The notes under the pieces: generated by a model
The model's input: the letters and a program-made list of their open reading frames with translations, nothing else
Database searches by the model: none
Told to the model about the DNA's origin: nothing
Made by a program: the position numbers and the translations under genes
NCBI GenBank assembly: GCA_009746045.1
Contig: RPFO01000078.1
Location: forward strand, 2,175,250 to 2,198,526
Source: Mesostigma viride
Lineage: Eukaryota; Streptophyta; Mesostigmatophyceae; Mesostigmatales; Mesostigmataceae
DNA: 23,277 nucleotides
Direction of reading: 5' to 3'
Shown here: piece by piece, positions 19,760 through 23,277 of the stretch
Layout of the letters: each line of letters begins with the position of its first letter
Position numbering within the stretch: the first letter of the stretch is position 1

Positions 19760-20188
19760 TAAGGGTAAAGAGAGCTGCGAGCTGAAGGCGGGGGCGAGGC
19801 CAGCCGGCCATGTTGGCCGAAGAAGGGGCGTCAGATACGCGGTCGGAAAACTTGCCGTCAGCTCCATTGCGGAAAAGGTAGGTTCTGGAAAGGAATTGCT
19901 CGCACAGGGCCAGCAAGGAGGCGTGGGACCCGTAAAACACGAGCTCCAGTATTTTGATGGATGGCAATGCGAAAAAGGCAGGCCTGTTGATGTCGAATTC
20001 GGCAAAGAGCTGATCAACGTCAAAATCACGCTCAGACCAGCCAGGTGCGCCTGGGCGACTGCGCTTTGGGTCAGGCGATGCAGAGGGCGAGGAAGGCCCG
20101 GGAGGGTGCTGGGCGACCACCAGTGCGCGACTGGTGTCACCACTGCCGTCCTGATGGCGAAGCTGCAACCGAAGCTGCAGACGTATTT
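19760..20188 (-). pseudogene. L1 ORF1-like protein, copy C (5' part of the B gene)
   Basis: It encodes the N-terminal part (RALVVAQHPPGPSSPS, WSERDFDVDQLFAEF, IKILELVFYGSHASLL, PRPRLQLAALFTLT). This aligns with copy A and is cut by the 8.3-kb transposon exactly where copy B starts. The only ATG-like start (20192) lies in the target duplication, so the native start codon may be missing or lie in flanking DNA. Confidence 0.75.
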
Positions 20189-20194
20189 TCATTG

Positions 20195-20401
20195 CCGAGC
20201 GCAGCCGTCAGGCTGCGTTGCGTCGATGGGCGTTTGCTCATCGTATATTGCGTAATAGCGTCGGAAAATTATATCAGCATGTGCGTCTTAGAAAGACGAA
20301 GCGATTGTGATATTCACGACTAAATTCGGTGCTCGAACGTGAAAGTTATGAGCGCCGCCGTCAGCCATGGCTACCTCGTGGCTCGTGGCTCTTGGGGGTA
20401 T
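20195..20401. other. Piece of the TTAA element between retroelements C and D
   Basis: This is 207 bp of unrecognised sequence bounded by the target duplications of the two neighbours. No gene. Confidence 0.5.
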
Positions 20402-20410
20402 GGCAGCTAT

Positions 20411-21179
20411 TGAATTGAATTGAATTGAATTGGAACATAACTCCGTTGGGAGTATATATATGTAGCACATAGCCCAGAGAAGGGGCATATGGCCTATCAT
20501 ACATTCTAAGCTACTTCCTGCAAGGGTGGGAATGTAAACAACACTTGCTCTAGGTGCACTAGGGCACCTGCACCACCCAGAGTTTCAGGCAACACCCAGC
20601 GAAGGGGAGCCTGTCATAGGTGGGGAAGATCATCATGGCTATACAAGAGCTAGGACATGGCTTCTCTACAGAGAGCATCTCTCTGCATGGCATAGCATGG
20701 CGAAATTCTTAATGCAACATCCATGGGGGTCCCGTTATAGGCAGGGCTTGGCTAAATTCTGTAGAGAACATCCATGGGGGCCATTATGGGCGCACATGCG
20801 CGTGGGCCACATGCTAGGCTAAGCCTGACTAATCTACACTACTGGTATGAATTCCCTAGTCTGGGGTGGCAGGAGGGGGCTGCCAGGGCTTGTGGTCAAC
20901 GTGGATGACCGCCCCCCTCCAGTATACCGGCTTCCCCCCTGCGCTGTGCCGGAGCTGAAGGTAGGTCGGCCATAGCTCGCGTCGCCGCTGTTGCTGGGCC
21001 AGGGTCAAGTCGTCGTCCAGCGTGAAGCGAGTCCTCGAGAGCTTCTTGCGGCATTTAAGGAACGACAGCTTGTCCGCCATGTACCTAAAGGTGAGGAGCA
21101 CGGGTGCCGGGCCAGCCTTCCCCCGCGCGCGGGGGAGGCGGACAGCCGACATGTCCAGCTCACCAGTGAGTAGCATGGG
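20411..21179 (-). mobile_element. 5'-truncated LINE-like retroelement D
   Basis: A perfect 9-bp duplication, GGCAGCTAT (20402-20410 and 21180-21188), flanks it. On minus it starts inside ORF1, ends with the hairpin ACTCC-CAAC-GGAGT and has an AATTC-type tail. It belongs to a second subfamily, like copy E. Confidence 0.85.
20856..21179 (-). pseudogene. L1 ORF1-like protein, C-terminal fragment, copy D
   Basis: It begins MLLTGELDMSAVRLPRARGK and runs through RFTLDDDLTLAQQQRRREL and VYWRGAVIHVDHKPW to PPPATPD-stop. The upstream continuation of the frame is host DNA and only chance coding. Confidence 0.75.
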
Positions 21180-21198
21180 GGCAGCTATAACAAGATGC

Positions 21199-21717
21199 AA
21201 TATCCATGGGCAAACTAGGTCAGAATGACCTGTAATTTGGTGGCAAGCTTCGTGATACATTAATTTAATTAGTTGCACTTGTTTTGGCCCAGTTTGTGGT
21301 GGGCAAGGGTGTCTTTGTGGTGGTGTTTGAGCTCCAAACCACAAAAAGCGATCAATTTTTTTTTTGCACATGACCATATTTCAATGTGGGTAAACGTGGT
21401 CAGAATGAGCTGAAACTTTGGGGCTGTGTGATTGCAACCCTGGGCCAATTTTGAATATAAGATTTGACCCTTTTGAATTGCATGTGTCTATGATTTGATA
21501 TATTTTTTTAGGCACCAAAAAATACGTGTTTTGGGCTAAATTATTTCAATGTGTCTAAACATGCTTATTCTGACCTGCAAACTATAGCTGGATTTAATGG
21601 CAAGGGTTGTGCAATTAGATGGGAATATATGATTTGGCCACATTGGGTTTGCCCATTGTTCTAGGGAAAATCGGCCAAAAATAGCGTCTTTTTCTATTTT
21701 TAGCACATAACTGTCAC
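21199..21717 (+). repeat. Three diverged repeats of about 160-180 bp
   Basis: Related starts occur at about 21199 (GGGCAAACTAGGTCAGAATGA), 21382 (GGGTAAACGTGGTCAGAATGA) and 21542 (GTCTAAACATGCTTATTCTGA). Each is followed by similar text with GTAATTTGG-, GAAACTTTGG- or GCAAACTATAG-like strings. No gene. They form part of the right body of the TTAA element. Confidence 0.5.
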
Positions 21718-21719
21718 AT

Positions 21720-21770
21720 TAATTAATTAATTAATTAGACTCGTGCTCCCGTTGGGGAGTCACGGAGCAT
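21720..21770 (-). mobile_element. 51-bp retro-insertion G (hairpin plus tail only)
   Basis: A perfect 12-bp duplication, TAACTGTCACAT (21708-21719 and 21771-21782), flanks just 51 bp. On minus these read a CTCCC-CAAC-GGGAG hairpin, a short linker and a TAAT-repeat tail. It is an extremely short 5'-truncated copy of a LINE-like element. Confidence 0.8.
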
Positions 21771-21855
21771 TAACTGTCACATGGTGGGGGGTAGTACCCC
21801 CCCAAGTGGTTGGAAAAATTTTTTTTATCATATTTATGGTCCCCCATCATAACTG

Positions 21856-22105
21856 ACCATGCAGGACAAGACGCGGTGGAAGAGGATTGTCAAGGCGCAC
21901 ACGCCAGCCCCTGTGGGCAAGCCGCCTCCCCCCAAGAGGAGGAGCCGTTTTGATGAGTAGCGTAGATAGGCTTTTCTCGACTAGATATAGCTTAGAGTTA
22001 GGTTAGTTCGATTACGCGGCTTCCTCCACACCACCCATCCAACCTGGAATATGTGAGTACATGATCTCCCAACGGAGACATGTTATAATTTAATTTAATT
22101 TTTTA
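21856..22105 (+). mobile_element. 5'-truncated LINE 3' end F (250 bp)
   Basis: A perfect 10-bp duplication, ATCATAACTG (21846-21855 and 22106-22115), flanks it. It holds a short coding end, about 95 bp of 3' UTR, the hairpin TCTCC-CAAC-GGAGA (22065-22078) and an ATTTA-type tail. Its coding end differs from ORF1, so it probably comes from a longer autonomous LINE. Confidence 0.8.
21859..21960 (+). pseudogene. C-terminal tail of an unidentified LINE protein (ORF2 candidate)
   Basis: The frame reads MQDKTRWKRIVKAHTPAP, then a Pro-rich and basic end (PPPPKRRSRFDE) and TAG. The KRRSR cluster could be a nuclear-localisation signal. Its place just before a LINE 3' UTR suggests the end of ORF2, but 33 residues cannot show this. 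The ATG may simply be internal. Confidence 0.45.
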
Positions 22106-22178
22106 ATCATAACTGGATTTTTATCACATGCCTAGGTATGGTTTCCAGAAAAGTGCCCTTTTGGGGTGTCATGTCCCC

Positions 22179-22276
22179 TTAACCGTCGAATGCGCAATCG
22201 ATCTAGAAAGTAGAAACGTCTCCGCGAAACTTCCGCGATTTCAGTACTTTCCGTCACCCTTGACATGTTGTCGTAG
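22179..22276 (+). repeat. R repeat, unit 2, continuation after the TTAA element
   Basis: TTAACCGTCGAATGCGCAATC and the following sequence continue the R unit that was cut at 8977, up to CCCTTGACATGTTGTCGTA. It then diverges from unit 1. Confidence 0.8.
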
Positions 22277-22295
22277 GGCATGCCATATATCACCA

Positions 22296-22698
22296 TCGTC
22301 AAGCACTTCGACCAGCCGGCAGGTGAGACCCGTCCACGAGTCTCCTTGAGGCAGTTAAGCGCGCCATTCTTGCCCCCATGTTACTCACTGGTGAGCTGGA
22401 CATGTCGGCTGTCCGCCTCCCCCGCGCGCGGGGGAAGGCTGGCCCGGCACCCGTGCTCCTCACCTTTAAGTACATGACGGACAAGCTGGCGTTCCTTAAA
22501 TGCCGCAAGAAGCTCTCGGAGACTCGCTTCACGCTGGACGACGACTTGACCTTGGCCCAGCAACAGCGGCGACGCGAGCTATGGCCGACCTACCTTCAGC
22601 TCCGGCAGCGTGCAGGGGGGAAGCCGGTATACTGGAGGGGGGCGGTCATCCACGTTGACCACAAGCCCTGGCAGGCCCCTCCTGCCACCCCAGACTAG
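22296..22698 (+). pseudogene. L1 ORF1-like protein, C-terminal part, copy E
   Basis: IVKHFDQPAGE corresponds to the NVIVKNL...EGE segment of copy A. A frame change follows, within about 22340-22360. From 22378 the frame MLLTGELDMSAVRLPRARGK ... RFTLDDDLTLAQQQRRREL ... PPATPD-stop is intact and nearly the same as copy D. Confidence 0.75.
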
Positions 22699-23194
22699 GG
22701 AATATACCAGTAGTGTAGATTAGATAGGCTTAGCCTTTGCAAGTGGCCCACGCGCATGTGCGCCCATAATGGCCCCCATGGATGATGCTTTCAGTATTTA
22801 GCCGCGCCCAGCCTTAGACAATGGGACCTCCCATGGATGATGCATTAAGAATTTAGCCATTCGATGCCTATGCAGGGAGTTACTCTCTGCTGAGATGCCA
22901 TGTGTACACCAGCTATAGCCTAGCCACATACCCTCCACCCCATATGTCATGCAGGCCTTCTAGGCCCTCTCCTCAAGCCCCCCCTGGGTGCCTGTGCTTG
23001 TTAAGGAGCCGGGCATGAACCATCATGGCGGTGCAGGTGCACCTTGTGCACCCAGAGCAGGTGACAGTTGTACATCCTTGGCACCTGCAGGTTGTAGCCC
23101 TGATTGTATTACAAACCCATAGATGCCCCTTTCTCAGGGCTATGTGTTACATATGCTCCCAACCGGCGGAGCAATGATTTTAATTAATTAATTA
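22296..23194 (+). mobile_element. 5'-truncated LINE-like retroelement E
   Basis: A perfect 11-bp duplication, ATATATCACCA (22285-22295 and 23195-23205), flanks it. It starts in the RNA-binding part of ORF1, has about 450 bp of 3' UTR, the variant hairpin GCTCC-CAACCGGC-GGAGC (23153-23171 region) and a TTAA-repeat tail. It is closest to copy D. Confidence 0.85.
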
Positions 23195-23205
23195 ATATAT
23201 CACCA

Positions 23206-23277
23206 GCGGCGCCTGCAGCTAGTAGGGCACCTAGCTCGCACCAACCAGGTAGACACCTCACGTGGCCCCCCCGCAGG
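23206..23277. other. Right flank, unassigned
   Basis: This is unique-looking sequence after the target duplication of element E. It is too short to interpret. Confidence 0.4.

Larger units (their letters stand above)
10063..20188 (-). mobile_element. ORF1-only LINE-like retroelement B/C, split by an 8.3-kb transposon
   Basis: The 3' half is 10063-11433 and the 5' half is 19763-20188; everything between belongs to a later insertion. The 3' UTR, hairpin and AATTC-type tail match copy A closely. A short duplication, TCATTG, is at 10057-10062 and 20189-20194. The two halves sum to about 1.8 kb, like copy A (1753 bp). Confidence 0.8.
8978..22178. mobile_element. 13.2-kb TTAA-flanked DNA transposon (composite)
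   Basis: The ends are inverted: GGGGACATGACA at 8978-8989 and its complement at 22167-22178, with weaker similarity further in. TTAA flanks both sides (8974-8977, 22179-22182). The joined flank matches the intact R sequence at 6302-6340 (CTCTGCCTTTTAACCGTCG), so an unoccupied site lies in the same window. TTAA duplications are typical of piggyBac and Kolobok elements. Without nested insertions about 2.3 kb remain (8978-10056, 20195-20401, 21189-21707 and short pieces to 22178). I recognise no transposase there, so it is probably non-autonomous. Confidence 0.85.

Overview
The window is nuclear DNA of a eukaryote, most likely a chlorophyte green alga. It carries a spliced psbQ gene with a chloroplast-to-thylakoid targeting sequence, a spliced plant-type NF-YA gene, and L1-like, tRNA-SINE and MULE-type mobile DNA. 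The species cannot be fixed from the sequence.

1-5.6 kb is host genic DNA. A five-exon NF-YA gene (minus strand, 291-3793, 349 aa after splicing) stands head-to-head with a two-exon psbQ gene (plus strand, 4247-5161, 209 aa). They share a 453-bp spacer that holds five CCAAT pentamers, the binding site of the complex that NF-YA belongs to.

5.6-23.2 kb is a repeat cluster that can be taken apart from its duplications. The substrate is a roughly 0.94-kb direct repeat (R). One R unit carries a SINE; the next carries a 1.75-kb retroelement that encodes only an L1 ORF1-like protein (copy A). That second R unit was then split at a TTAA by a 13.2-kb insertion with inverted ends (8978-22178). Inside it lie a second ORF1-only element (B/C), a 5'-truncated relative (D), a 250-bp LINE 3' end (F) and a 51-bp retro-insertion (G). 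B/C is itself split by an 8.3-kb DNA transposon (11434-19759: 32-bp inverted ends, TAA duplication, inverted subterminal octamer arrays, two divergent genes). That transposon is split by a 3.5-kb MULE-like element (13598-17104), and a second SINE sits in the right end of the MULE. Another ORF1 copy (E, plus strand) closes the window.

The most interesting signal is a short hairpin just before the 3' tail of all six LINE-like insertions (A, B, D, E, F, G). It has a CTCC/GGAG stem, usually with a CAAC loop, and its next base pair varies as A-T, G-C or T-A. It is shared by ORF1-only elements, by what looks like the 3' end of a longer LINE, and by an insertion made of little else. This suggests that one reverse transcriptase mobilises all of them by recognising this structure.
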